DNA of 64,000 nt from Planctomycetaceae bacterium (lineage in GTDB: Bacteria; Planctomycetota; Planctomycetia; Pirellulales; Thermoguttaceae): the NCBI GenBank assembly GCA_012719125.1, contig JAAYAY010000028.1, forward strand, positions 62,001 to 126,000, written 5' to 3'. Both the position numbers and the translations under genes were made by a program. This document shows positions 25,781-34,162 of the stretch, one piece after another. Position 1 is the first letter of the stretch. The number at the start of each line of letters is the position of its first letter. The notes under the pieces are model-generated. The model saw only the letters and a program-made list of their open reading frames with translations, was not told where the DNA came from and did no database searches.

Positions 25781-26620
25781 TCAAGCACTATTATCAGCAG
25801 GGCGTTCTGGCGAGGGTGGGGATTGAGCGCTGAGCCAGGCGATGCGGTAGCCGCCAGTGCGCAGCACGGCCCAGGCAACAGCCGAGTAGGTTCCGGCTGC
25901 GAACAGCAGCACGGAGACCGCCGTGAAAATGTCGGCATCGTCCACAAGAAAGCCAATTGCTGCCACAACGGCAATCAGCGGCACCGCGGTGACGACGGTC
26001 GCCACAAATCGGCTGAATCGAGCCCGCGCGTCAAGAACCGGCCACGCGGAAGCAAGTCCGATCGCCACACCGCTCAATCCAAGGCCCAGGATCCCGCTCC
26101 AATCGAAATCGGTCTCCTTGAGTGCAGCCTGATCGAAGGTCGCCTTGAGAAGGCTCAACGCGACGGCGGTCGACGTGAGCCAGGCAAAGAGGCAGCGCAG
26201 AGTGAACTGCATCCGTCGTGTAGCCGGCCTCGTGGACAAGAAATCCTGAGGCAGTAAGAGGGCCCCGCGCAGACGGACCAGGAAGAGGATCGATGCGAGC
26301 AGGACCGTCTGAGTCAGGAAGTGTACTCCCCATACGGCCTCAGCAGTGTATGCGGGTAGGACATTAGGGACTCTGGCGAAGATCGCGAACCCCCAGGCGA
26401 TGGGCACGGCAAGGAGTCCGACAATCCGCCAGGGCAGACGGCCATGCCCCAGCACTCCCCAGAGTGTCACGAGATTGATCTGGCCGGCAGCCAGCCCCAT
26501 GGCGAGGGCCACGATCTCGTCGGGCCATTTGGCCTGACGGGAGAGCGACGCGATAACGTAGAGATCGACGGCCAGGGAAGCGACGATCAGCAGGGGAATC
26601 AGCGTGCGGTTGGCGTGCAT
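25781..26620 (-). CDS. Polytopic membrane protein with planctomycete FxLRxLF motif
   Basis: The start at 26620 (MHANRTLIPLLIVASLAVDL) is chosen because a transmembrane helix follows at once; the frame remains open upstream to 26839 but that part overlaps the divergent gene's leader and looks non-coding. The 279-residue product has about seven hydrophobic helices. RMQFTLRCLFAWLTSTAVAL near residue 139 matches the FSLRTLL-type motif found in many planctomycete membrane proteins of unknown role. No enzyme or transporter signature is visible. Its 3' end lies 40 bp from the cobalamin riboswitch, which points into it antisense. Confidence 0.7.
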   Translation of the reverse strand: MHANRTLIPLLIVASLAVDLYVIASLSRQAKWPDEIVALAMGLAAGQINLVTLWGVLGHGRLPWRIVGLLAVPIAWGFAIFARVPNVLPAYTAEAVWGVHFLTQTVLLASILFLVRLRGALLLPQDFLSTRPATRRMQFTLRCLFAWLTSTAVALSLLKATFDQAALKETDFDWSGILGLGLSGVAIGLASAWPVLDARARFSRFVATVVTAVPLIAVVAAIGFLVDDADIFTAVSVLLFAAGTYSAVAWAVLRTGGYRIAWLSAQSPPSPERPADNSA

Positions 26621-26813
26621 GGCGTCATTCTCATCGGCTGGAATCACTCTGCCAAGGGTTTGGGGGGCTTTGAGTCCGGAGAGCCCAAGTTGCAAAATCC
26701 CTCCGGTTCGGCGAAAATGCCCGAGGATCGTTGGATCCAAGGCGTTTTCCAACGCGGGCAGTTGTCGGGAAGAGCGAGGGGCTCGGCGACGCATCACGGA
26801 GGCGAGGTCGATC

Positions 26814-27662
26814 GTGTCGGATTCATCACTGCAACCCATCCTGGTCCTGTTGAGTCAATCGGCGGCGGGGAACCCGTCGCAGTACATGTTCGAGAAGGCG
26901 TTTCAGCGGCACGAGTTGGACTGGCGTTATCTGTCGGTGGAGGTGGCCGAGGATGCGATTGAAGACGCCCTCCGTGGGATTCGCGCCATGGGGTTCGCCG
27001 GAGGCAATTGCGTTCGGCCCTATTGCCGTCAGGTCGGCCCCTTCCTGGACCACCTCGGCACAACGGCCGAGCGGACGGGTCTGGTCAACCTGATCCGGCG
27101 CGACGGACAAGGGCTCGTCGGCGAGAACACCGAGGGCAAAGGGCTCGTCCAGGCCGTCCGGGCGGTGCGGGAGTCGCCGCCACGCCGGGTTTTGCTTTTC
27201 GGCTCAGGAAACCTGGCCGGGGCGGCGGCGTTGGAATTGGCCGATGCCGGGGCGGAGGACCTCGTCGTCGTCAGCCGCAGCGAGGAGCATGCCGGGTCGC
27301 TCGTCGAACTGCTCCGCCGGCATTATGAGATTGCGGCCAAGTCGGTTCCATGGGAGAACAGTGCCGAGTTTCCCAGCGAAATCGACCTGGTGATCAATGC
27401 CACGCCGGTCGGAACCGAGGCCGTCGACGGTGTTCCACCGATGGACTGGCAGTTGCTGTCGGCCAACGCCGTGGTGGTGGACGCCAACCTGGAGGAGACA
27501 GTTCCTCCGTTTCTCCAGGCGGCCACCGAACGGGAATTGGCGACCGTCAACGGGCTCGACGTCTTCCTTGAGCAGGCGGCCTTCGACTTCCGCCTTTGGA
27601 CAGGCATCGAGCCGGAACGCACGGTGATGCGCGAGGCCGTTGAAGAGTATCTGGAGCTTTGA
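26814..27662 (+). CDS. Shikimate-dehydrogenase-like protein with altered catalytic residues
   Basis: GTG at 26814 is the likely start (GGAGGCGAGG upstream), giving 282 residues; the frame is open back to 26604. The NADP-binding part is clear (RRVLLFGSGNLAGAAALELADAG; INATPVGT; ANLEETVPPFLQAA). In the substrate domain the usual SLSP motif reads GNPSQYMFEKAF. NVTxPxK reads NCVRPYC, so the catalytic Lys (65 in E. coli AroE) is Cys. NTDG reads NTEG, so the catalytic Asp102 is Glu. The protein is therefore an AroE-family paralogue that may use another substrate or be inactive. The gene is divergent from the membrane-protein gene, with 193 bp between starts. Confidence 0.75.
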   Translation: MSDSSLQPILVLLSQSAAGNPSQYMFEKAFQRHELDWRYLSVEVAEDAIEDALRGIRAMGFAGGNCVRPYCRQVGPFLDHLGTTAERTGLVNLIRRDGQGLVGENTEGKGLVQAVRAVRESPPRRVLLFGSGNLAGAAALELADAGAEDLVVVSRSEEHAGSLVELLRRHYEIAAKSVPWENSAEFPSEIDLVINATPVGTEAVDGVPPMDWQLLSANAVVVDANLEETVPPFLQAATERELATVNGLDVFLEQAAFDFRLWTGIEPERTVMREAVEEYLEL

Positions 27663-27697
27663 GATAGCAGATGAACTGGAAATTCGAAATCCGAAGC

Positions 27698-27832
27698 TCG
27701 AAATCCGAAACAAATCCAGAGCGACAAATCCAAATGCCCTATACCGGCCGTTCGCATGTGCGCCGGCGTCGGCCTGCATCAGGCTTTTCGTCATTCCACT
27801 ATTCTTGATTTGGGTTTGTTTCGGATTTCGAA
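27698..27832. repeat. Long interrupted inverted repeat
   Basis: The arms CTCGAAATCCGAAACAAATC (27698-27717) and the complementary TGGGTTTGTTTCGGATTTCGAA (27811-27832) can pair over about 20 bp around a 93-base loop. Further GAAATTCGAAATCCGAA-type motifs flank both arms. Such elements recur in planctomycete genomes between genes. It may fold as a large hairpin after the AroE-like gene. Confidence 0.6.
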
Positions 27833-27891
27833 ATTCGGGTTTCGTATTTGGCCGCTTCGCTTTGAGGGGCCAGCCACTTCCGGAGGATGTC

Positions 27892-28734
27892 ATGCCTGCG
27901 CCGAACGTGTCCTACCTGGTTTTCGACGTGGAAAGTGTGGCCGATCCGCAGTTGGTCTCCGCGCTCCGATATCCGGGCGAAGGGCTCGACGGAGCGGAAG
28001 CCGTCCGGCGCTATCGCTCCGAACTCATGGAGCAACACGGCAGCGATTTCGTTCCCTACACGTTTCAGGTGCCGATTTCCGTGGCCGTGGCCAAACTCGG
28101 CGCCGACTTCCGCTTGATCGATCTGGTGGTTCTCGACGAGCCGGAGTACCGGCCTCACGTGATCGCCGACCATTTCTGGCGGGGTTGGGAGGCCTACCGC
28201 CGGCCAACGTTCGTCAGCTTCAACGGGCGGGGGTTTGACCTGCCTCTGCTCGAACTGGCGGCCTTTCGCTTCGGACTGAACCTGAGCACCTGGTTTGCGC
28301 CCGGGGCAAAGACTTACGATCAGCCCCGCAATCGCTACAACGCCAGCACACACATCGATCTATGCGAGTTGCTCACGAACTTCGGCGCCACGCGGTTCAC
28401 CGGCGGACTGAACCTGGCCGCCAATCTTCTGGGCAAGCCCGGCAAGATGGACGTGCAGGGCGACATGGTTCAAGATATGTACGACGCCGGGCGGTTGAGG
28501 GAAATCAACGACTACTGCCGCTGCGACGTGCTCGACACCTACTTCGTATTCCTGCGCAGCCGGGTCGTGCTCGGCCAGCTTACACTTGCGCAGGAGCAGG
28601 CGATGATTGGCGAGACGAAGTCATGGTTGGAACGCAACGCATCGGCCCAACCGGCCTACCGACTCTATCTGGAGCGATGGGGCGATTGGGAAAATCCGTG
28701 GGAAAGCAAGGCGGCCCCGCCACCCGGCTCGTGA
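27892..28734 (+). CDS. Predicted 3'-5' exonuclease related to the PolB exonuclease domain
   Basis: ATG at 27892 has GGAGGAT five bases upstream and gives 280 residues; an open frame upstream runs through a repeat and is not coding. VFDVESVAD (near 9-17) carries the first Asp/Glu pair of the DEDD fold. TFVSFNGRGFDLPLLELAAFR (near 104-124) carries the second Asp. DYCRCDVLDTYFVFLR (near 206-221) carries the last Asp in DVLDT. This is the arrangement of the PF10108-type proofreading-like exonucleases. It probably degrades single-stranded DNA or RNA. It converges on rplU with a 1-bp gap. Confidence 0.85.
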   Translation: MPAPNVSYLVFDVESVADPQLVSALRYPGEGLDGAEAVRRYRSELMEQHGSDFVPYTFQVPISVAVAKLGADFRLIDLVVLDEPEYRPHVIADHFWRGWEAYRRPTFVSFNGRGFDLPLLELAAFRFGLNLSTWFAPGAKTYDQPRNRYNASTHIDLCELLTNFGATRFTGGLNLAANLLGKPGKMDVQGDMVQDMYDAGRLREINDYCRCDVLDTYFVFLRSRVVLGQLTLAQEQAMIGETKSWLERNASAQPAYRLYLERWGDWENPWESKAAPPPGS

Positions 28735-28735
28735 C

Positions 28736-29050
28736 TCATCCAAGTTGGATCTTGGAGATCTTCACCTGGGTGTAGAGCTGACGATGGCCGGTCTTGCGGC
28801 GCGAGTTTTTTCGGCGGCGCAGTTTCTGCACGACGAGCTTCGGCCCTTGGCTGGTCCCCAGAACCTCCGCGGTCACGGAGGCGCCTTCGACCGCGGGCGT
28901 GCCGATTTTCACGCCGCTGTCGTCATGGCCGGCCAAAACGCGCTCGAAGGTGATCTGCTCCCCCGAACTGGTGTCTCGGTAGTCGATCTCCAGCACCTGC
29001 CCCTCTTCTACCCGAAACTGCCGCCCGCCGTCTTCGATGATCGCGTACAT
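28736..29050 (-). CDS. rplU: 50S ribosomal protein L21
   Basis: The 104-residue product begins MYAIIEDGGRQFRVEEGQVL and contains RRRKNSRRKTGHRQ near the C-terminus, both signatures of L21. The start at 29050 is set by homology; the frame is open further up. L21 binds 23S rRNA in the large subunit. In most bacteria rpmA (L27) follows immediately, but here the next gene is convergent and rpmA is not in the window. It lies downstream of rne/rng in the same orientation with a 168-bp gap. Confidence 0.95.
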   Translation of the reverse strand: MYAIIEDGGRQFRVEEGQVLEIDYRDTSSGEQITFERVLAGHDDSGVKIGTPAVEGASVTAEVLGTSQGPKLVVQKLRRRKNSRRKTGHRQLYTQVKISKIQLG

Positions 29051-29218
29051 GGTTGATCCTGTTGGTCGATATGTCTGCTCTTGGCCCCGCCTTGCAGGGG
29101 GGTAAGCGATTATTGATTTCACTAGCGTGCCGGGCACGTCTGTCAACGGCGCTGCGCCGATGCGGCAAAACCAATAGTTTACCGCGGCACCGGCCAGCCT
29201 TTCAAGGGGCCCGGTCTC

Positions 29219-30802
29219 TCAGAGATCCACCCGAATTTCTCGTCCTTCCGCATCGCGGCAGTCGATGACCAGGTGTTCACCCGACACGTCGGCAAGGCCG
29301 ACGATATCGACCTGGAGCTTGCCTTCGTCCTCCAACTCGATGAGCTGCCGCCGTTTTTTGTTGCTTAGATATTCGGCAACTTCGGCGGCAACGGTGATGG
29401 AAATCTTGGCAACGTCCTCGGTCTGGCCGGCTACAGTGAGTTGGCGAATCACCTCGATTGCCATGCTTTCGGCTGACTTGATGACGCCCGTACCCCGGCA
29501 GCAGGGACAGTCCATATAGGTGCTCCGCTTGAGGCTTGGTCGGACGCGTTGCCGGGTCATCTCGATCAGCCCGAAAGGGCTTGTGCGGAGGATTTTGGTC
29601 CGAGCCCGATCTCGTTTGACGGCGTCGCGGAGGGCCCGTTCGACCCCGCGACGATGCCGTTCTTTCCTCATGTCGATGAAATCGTTGACGATGACGCCGC
29701 CGAGATCCCGGAGCCGGAGTTGGCGGGCGATTTCCTTAGCGGCGATGAGGTTGATCTGGAAGGCGGTTTCCTCGGCCGAGTCGTCGGCGCGGAAATTCCC
29801 GCTGTTGACGTCGATGGCCACCAGGGCCTCAGTCTGATCGATGACCAGGGAGCCGCCTTCTTTGAGGGGCACTTCACGACGGTGGATCGAGGCGATTTCC
29901 GTGTCGAGATTGTGTTTGTGGAACAAAGGCTCCCGCCCGTCGTAAAGCTTCAAACGGTTCACGTGTCGCGGCATGACGAGCTGCAGGAACTCGCGAGCCC
30001 TTTCGTAGGCGTTGGGTTCGTCGATCACGATCGAATCGACTTCGGTGGTGAAGATGTCGCGTATCGTACGAATCAGCATGTCGCTTTCTTCGTAGATGTC
30101 GACCGGCCCGGACGTCTTCTTGATGCGGCGAACGATCACCTTCCAGAGACGCAACAGGTAGGCCAGATCGCGCGAAAGTTCCTTCCGGTTCCGGTCGCTC
30201 CCGGCGGTTCTCACGATGAACCCCAGGCCCTTGGGCGGGTTCAATTCGAGCATGATATCGCGGAGCCGCCGGCGATCGTCCTCGTCTTCGATCTTCCGGG
30301 ACACGCCCACGCGGCCCAGGGCGGGCATCAGGACGAGGTAGCGCCCGGGGATGCTGATGTAGGTGGAGAGCGTGGGACCTTTCGTGCCGATCCCTTCCTT
30401 GATGACCTGGACCAACACCTCGTCTCCGCGACGGAGGATGTCCTGGATGGGCGGCTTGATGCGAGGCCGAGCGCCTGCCCGCTGGCGGTTGCGCGGGTTT
30501 GCGGCGGGACCTCGGCGTCCCCCCGGCGGTTCGATCGGCTTGTGGGGATCGAAGCCGCCCTGGCGGAAGTACTGGGGCTCGACGTCGCTGATATGGAGAA
30601 AGCCGTTTCGTCCTACGCCGAAGTCGACGAATGCGGCCTGGATGCTCGGCTCGAGGTTGACGACGACGCCCTTGTAGATATTGCCGACGTAATTGTCGTG
30701 TGCGGTCCGTTCGATATAGAGTTCTTCGAGGACTCCGTCTTCAACGATCGCGATGCGGCATTCCTCGGGTTGCCGCACGTTGATTAGCATTTCCTGTTTC
30801 AT
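29219..30802 (-). CDS. Ribonuclease E/G
   Basis: The 527-residue protein starts MKQEMLINVRQPEECRIAIV with AAGGCGAG five bases upstream. An S1-type RNA-binding domain occupies about 36-135 and contains a Pro/Arg/Gly-rich insert (near 90-112). The catalytic DNase-I-like domain shows ALVAIDVNSGNF (Asp near 331) and GVIVNDFIDM (Asp near 374), the two metal ligands. CPCCRGTG near 432 is the zinc-link cysteine pair that joins subunits. The length fits RNase G or the minimal RNase E. It initiates mRNA decay and rRNA processing in the cytoplasm. DUF2344 upstream and rplU downstream form a commonly seen cluster. Confidence 0.95.
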   Translation of the reverse strand: MKQEMLINVRQPEECRIAIVEDGVLEELYIERTAHDNYVGNIYKGVVVNLEPSIQAAFVDFGVGRNGFLHISDVEPQYFRQGGFDPHKPIEPPGGRRGPAANPRNRQRAGARPRIKPPIQDILRRGDEVLVQVIKEGIGTKGPTLSTYISIPGRYLVLMPALGRVGVSRKIEDEDDRRRLRDIMLELNPPKGLGFIVRTAGSDRNRKELSRDLAYLLRLWKVIVRRIKKTSGPVDIYEESDMLIRTIRDIFTTEVDSIVIDEPNAYERAREFLQLVMPRHVNRLKLYDGREPLFHKHNLDTEIASIHRREVPLKEGGSLVIDQTEALVAIDVNSGNFRADDSAEETAFQINLIAAKEIARQLRLRDLGGVIVNDFIDMRKERHRRGVERALRDAVKRDRARTKILRTSPFGLIEMTRQRVRPSLKRSTYMDCPCCRGTGVIKSAESMAIEVIRQLTVAGQTEDVAKISITVAAEVAEYLSNKKRRQLIELEDEGKLQVDIVGLADVSGEHLVIDCRDAEGREIRVDL

Positions 30803-30853
30803 TTGCTCGCCTTCTTGTCCGGCAAGGTTGGCAAGTACGCGTCGGCGAAGCGA

Positions 30854-31504
30854 TCATGGCTGCAGTTCCACCTCGGTTCGAGTCAGGTAGCAACCTTCCC
30901 ACTCCAGATCCTGCAATCCGAGTGCAGTCAGAACATCTCTCGGCGATGCGCCGCCCTGGGGCATTGCCGCCAGACGCATGCGCAGCGTTCCCGAGTCGAT
31001 TCTCAGGTGTTCGAGACAGCGGCAGGGATCGACGGTTTTCCCTCCCCGCGATCGCTCGACAGGACAAGACCCGGCGGCGATCAGTTCGCTCACCCGAGTT
31101 TCGACCTGCCCGAGGCGTGGTTGCGGGATCTCCATTTCGTACGAGCTGCTGCGCAATTGCGCCTTCTTGACCCCTTCGGGGACATGCTCTACGGCGAGAA
31201 ACTCCAGTCCGGGAAGGGTGGCCGACGCAAGTCGATCGAGCAATTCGGCGTCGCTGCAATCGTCGGCCAGTTCCAGTTCCATGACTTCCTCTCGCCCGGC
31301 AATTCCGAGGGCAAGCGCCGAGGGAAAACTCATGCGAGGTTTTGGGTGAAAGCCCTCGCTCATCCCGAGACGCAGCTCCGCACGGCGGAAGACCCGCTCC
31401 ATCGCGCGCACCAAGTCGCGGTGCCCGATCAGACGGAGGTCTCCGTGTTTGCAGAAGCGTATTCGTACTCGTTGTCGAACCACGGGTCCGATCCTCTTTC
31501 CCAC
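30854..31504 (-). CDS. DUF2344 / TIGR03936-type radical-SAM-linked protein
   Basis: The 216-residue product contains VRIRFCKHGDLRLIGHRDLV and RRAELRLGMSEGFHPKPRMSF, the family signature. Family members are either fused to, or encoded next to, a B12-binding radical SAM protein (TIGR03960). That partner is absent here: the next gene upstream is ptsP, 250 bp away. The start is GTG at 31504 or GTG at 31483, neither with a good ribosome-binding site. A 32-codon frame with a strong site (31429-31527) overlaps the start and could couple translation. The function is unknown, perhaps tRNA or ribosome modification. Confidence 0.85.
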   Translation of the reverse strand: MGKRIGPVVRQRVRIRFCKHGDLRLIGHRDLVRAMERVFRRAELRLGMSEGFHPKPRMSFPSALALGIAGREEVMELELADDCSDAELLDRLASATLPGLEFLAVEHVPEGVKKAQLRSSSYEMEIPQPRLGQVETRVSELIAAGSCPVERSRGGKTVDPCRCLEHLRIDSGTLRMRLAAMPQGGASPRDVLTALGLQDLEWEGCYLTRTEVELQP

Positions 31505-31527
31505 AGCCGGTAGTAGGAAAGATCCAT
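31429..31527 (-). CDS. Possible 32-codon leader ORF overlapping the DUF2344 start
   Basis: ATG at 31527 is preceded by GGAAGGAT with eight bases spacing, a better ribosome-binding site than that of the DUF2344 gene. The peptide starts MDLSYYRLWERGSDPWFDNE and stops at 31429 after overlapping the first 26 codons of DUF2344 in another frame. Its unusual Trp/Tyr/Asp-rich composition looks non-random. It may be a translated leader that couples DUF2344 translation, or a small protein. Conservation was not tested. Confidence 0.35.
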   Translation of the reverse strand: MDLSYYRLWERGSDPWFDNEYEYASANTETSV

Positions 31528-31756
31528 TGACATATCCTTCCGCCCGAGCGGCAGATCGGGACCATCCCGCGGCTGCTCGAGCGGCTCCCTGACAGGCGGC
31601 GGCCCCCCGCGGGGACCGGCCTCCTGCCCATTTGATCTCTCGAAATCTGCTATCTGTTCGCCCGACGTTCAGGCGTCAAAAAACTACCCACCGATCGCTC
31701 GAATCCACAAGTTCCACGACCGTCAATGTGCCCCGCGGATCCGCGGTTGGCGACTG

Positions 31757-33499
31757 CTACGGCGCGATCTCCGGAACTCGCTTCTTCAATTCTCCTTTAA
31801 GGAAATTCTTGATGTCTCTGGCATTCTCCATGAGCATGACCCGCCGGGTGACTTCTTCACAGTCGGCGATGGTCACCGTGCGGCAGACCTTCTTGATCTC
31901 CGGAATTGCACTCGGCGTCACGCTGAACCGGCGCAACCCGAGCCCCAGGAGCAACATCGTGTAAAGTGGATTGCTGCTCATCTGGCCGCAGAGATTCACC
32001 GGTACGCTTCGCTGATTGGCCGCCCGCAACACCATGTCGATCAAACGCAACACGGACGGATCGGCCGCGTTGTAGAGGCCAACCACGTCCTTGTTACTAC
32101 GATCCACGGCCAAGGTATACTGGATCAGGTCGTTGGTGCCAATACTCAAGAAGTCCACTTCGCCCACGAATTGCTCGATCATCATGCACGCCGATGGCAC
32201 CTCAACCATCATGCCGACGGCGACGTTGCGATCGAACTCGATCTTGCGTTCCTCCAGATCTTCCACCACGTCCGCAAGTACCATCTTTGCCTGACGGAGT
32301 TCCAGCAGGGTCGACACCAGCGGAAACATGATTCGCAGATTGCCGAAGGCACTGGCACGCAAGGCCGCTCGAAGTTGGCGGCGAAACATGGGAACATTGC
32401 GCAAGGCCAGGCGGATGCTCCGCAGACCCAAGAACGGGTTGCGTTCGTCCTCCGGTTCCGGTAGGTGGGGAACCTTGTCGGCTCCAAGATCGAAGGTGCG
32501 GATCGTGACCGGTTTGCCCTGCATGGCCTTCACCACGCGGCAATAGGCCTCGAAGTGAACCTCCTCGTCCGGTTCGGTCTCCGCCTCGAGGTACAGGAAC
32601 TCCGTGCGATAAAGCCCCACTCCGTCGGCCCCGCGAGCGACGCAATGATCCACCTCGTAAGGGAACTCGATATTACCCAGAAGGACCACTCGCTGCCCAT
32701 CCGCCGTTTCGGCAGGCAGGTCGCGCAATTCTTCCAGTTGAATGGCCAGGGAGCGAAGCTCCTCGGCTTCGTGCTGGTAGCGGGCAATGGTCTCTTCATC
32801 GGGATGGAGGATCACAAGGCCTTCATCCCCGTCGATGATCACCAGGTCGCCGCCGGAGACTTCGTTTAAGAACGGCCCGGTTCCCAACACGGCGGGAATT
32901 TCCAGGGCGCCCGCGACGACCGCCGTGTGACTGCCCGGCCCCCCGGTCTCGGTGACGAAACCGCGCACGAACTCGCGGTTGAGATTGGCCGTTTCGCTCG
33001 GGGTGAGGTTATGGGCCAGGACCACCACGGGTGAAGTAAGCTTGGACAGCCCCTCGCGGCGGCGTCCGAGGAGATTGCGTAACAGGCGTTTCTCGATGTC
33101 GCGAATGTCGTTGGCTTTGGAGGCGAACGTTTCGGCTTGCAGTTTCTCGAACAGCTCTGCGTAGCGGCGAAACGTCCGGCTCACGGCATACTCGGGCGAG
33201 TAGTGGCGATCGCGAATCATTTCTTCGAGTTCGCCGCGTAACTTGGCGCCTTCGAGCATGCGCAAGTGAGCTTCGAAGATCGCGGCATACTGCTCGCCCA
33301 GTTCGAAGGCGACGGCCTGTTGATTCCGGGCAATCTCGGCGCCCGCACTGTCGATGGCCCGATGGAGCCGCTCGAGTTCTTCTTCGACGGCATCGCGCGC
33401 AACGAACCGCCGGGGGATCCGAAACCCCTCCGTGTCCATCACGAGCGCTTCGCCGATGGCAACGCCAGGCGAAACCGCAATTCCCTGCAGTTTTTTCAT
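31757..33499 (-). CDS. ptsP: PTS enzyme I (phosphoenolpyruvate-protein phosphotransferase)
   Basis: The 580-residue product begins MKKLQGIAVSPGVAIGEALV with AAGGGG before the start. The swivel domain holds ETGGPGSHTAVVAGALEIPA with the phospho-accepting His near 194. The C-terminal barrel shows MVEVPSA, DFLSIGTNDLIQYTLAVDRS and LCGQMSSNP (conserved Cys). No GAF domain precedes it, so it is of the ptsI size class. It transfers phosphate from PEP to HPr in the cytoplasm. It ends the hpf-ptsN-ptsH-ptsP cluster. No sugar-specific EIIB/C gene is in the window, which fits a regulatory PTS. Confidence 0.95.
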   Translation of the reverse strand: MKKLQGIAVSPGVAIGEALVMDTEGFRIPRRFVARDAVEEELERLHRAIDSAGAEIARNQQAVAFELGEQYAAIFEAHLRMLEGAKLRGELEEMIRDRHYSPEYAVSRTFRRYAELFEKLQAETFASKANDIRDIEKRLLRNLLGRRREGLSKLTSPVVVLAHNLTPSETANLNREFVRGFVTETGGPGSHTAVVAGALEIPAVLGTGPFLNEVSGGDLVIIDGDEGLVILHPDEETIARYQHEAEELRSLAIQLEELRDLPAETADGQRVVLLGNIEFPYEVDHCVARGADGVGLYRTEFLYLEAETEPDEEVHFEAYCRVVKAMQGKPVTIRTFDLGADKVPHLPEPEDERNPFLGLRSIRLALRNVPMFRRQLRAALRASAFGNLRIMFPLVSTLLELRQAKMVLADVVEDLEERKIEFDRNVAVGMMVEVPSACMMIEQFVGEVDFLSIGTNDLIQYTLAVDRSNKDVVGLYNAADPSVLRLIDMVLRAANQRSVPVNLCGQMSSNPLYTMLLLGLGLRRFSVTPSAIPEIKKVCRTVTIADCEEVTRRVMLMENARDIKNFLKGELKKRVPEIAP

Positions 33500-33627
33500 G
33501 ACACCCCTTCGACCTACGGCATTTCGCCGGCCCGTCGAGGGCAGAGAGCTCGCTCCAATCCCTGCGATCCGATCGTACCCGCGAGGCTTCTCGATTGGCG
33601 GCGTCAGGTTCGGCGCAGTGGGAGTCG

Positions 33628-33930
33628 TCAGCCCTTTTCTTTCGTTGTTTCTTCTGTTTCGGCAAAGTCGTTGTCGAACAACGCCGCCAACGCCGCAAGT
33701 GCCTCTTCGGCCTGGTCTCCGCTCGCCTCGGCCGTCAATTCTTCGTGCTGAACGGCAGCCAGGGAGAGAATCTGAAGGACGTCACAACCATCGACCCGTT
33801 GCCCTTCCTTCACCAGGACGACATGCGACTTGAAGCGCCCGAGCAACTTGGCCACCTCCATGGCGGCGCGCATGTGCAATCCCTCGGGGATTCCCACGCG
33901 TAACGCTCGGGTTGCCGGTCGCTGTTCCAT
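33628..33930 (-). CDS. ptsH: HPr-family phosphocarrier with Asp at the Ser46 position
   Basis: The 100-residue protein starts MEQRPATRALRVGIPEGLHM. GLHMRAAMEVAKLL contains the His that accepts phosphate from enzyme I (His15 equivalent) and the following Arg17, while Pro18 is Ala. An ungapped count from this His places Asp (VDGCDVLQILSLAA) exactly at the Ser46 position, which HPr kinase phosphorylates in many bacteria. The C-terminal tail (about 12 residues) is Glu/Lys-rich and longer than in E. coli HPr. No hprK lies between ptsN and ptsH, where related genomes often carry it. It relays phosphate from enzyme I to EIIA-Ntr. Confidence 0.9.
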   Translation of the reverse strand: MEQRPATRALRVGIPEGLHMRAAMEVAKLLGRFKSHVVLVKEGQRVDGCDVLQILSLAAVQHEELTAEASGDQAEEALAALAALFDNDFAETEETTKEKG

Positions 33931-34162
33931 GTCGGCGATACTCTCTCTTCTATCCGGGAAAGACCGCAAACACCCTTCCCCTTCTTACGCTCAACGAATG
34001 CTCTCGGCCCTCGGCATGTAAGCGGCAACGGGGCCACCAGTCGTCCCTTTCCCAGCCATTCCGTCGAAAACAAAATCCGATTGGTTTCCCTGTCCCGGCG
34101 ATCCCCGGCGAAAACCGACTCGCACGCGCGACGATCTCCGCCTTCTTGGGCAACCCTGAGAC

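Noticed and set aside
30741-31631. A 296-codon minus-strand frame overlapping the DUF2344 gene
   Set aside because: It is Arg/Pro/Gly-rich and out of frame with the clearly conserved DUF2344 product.
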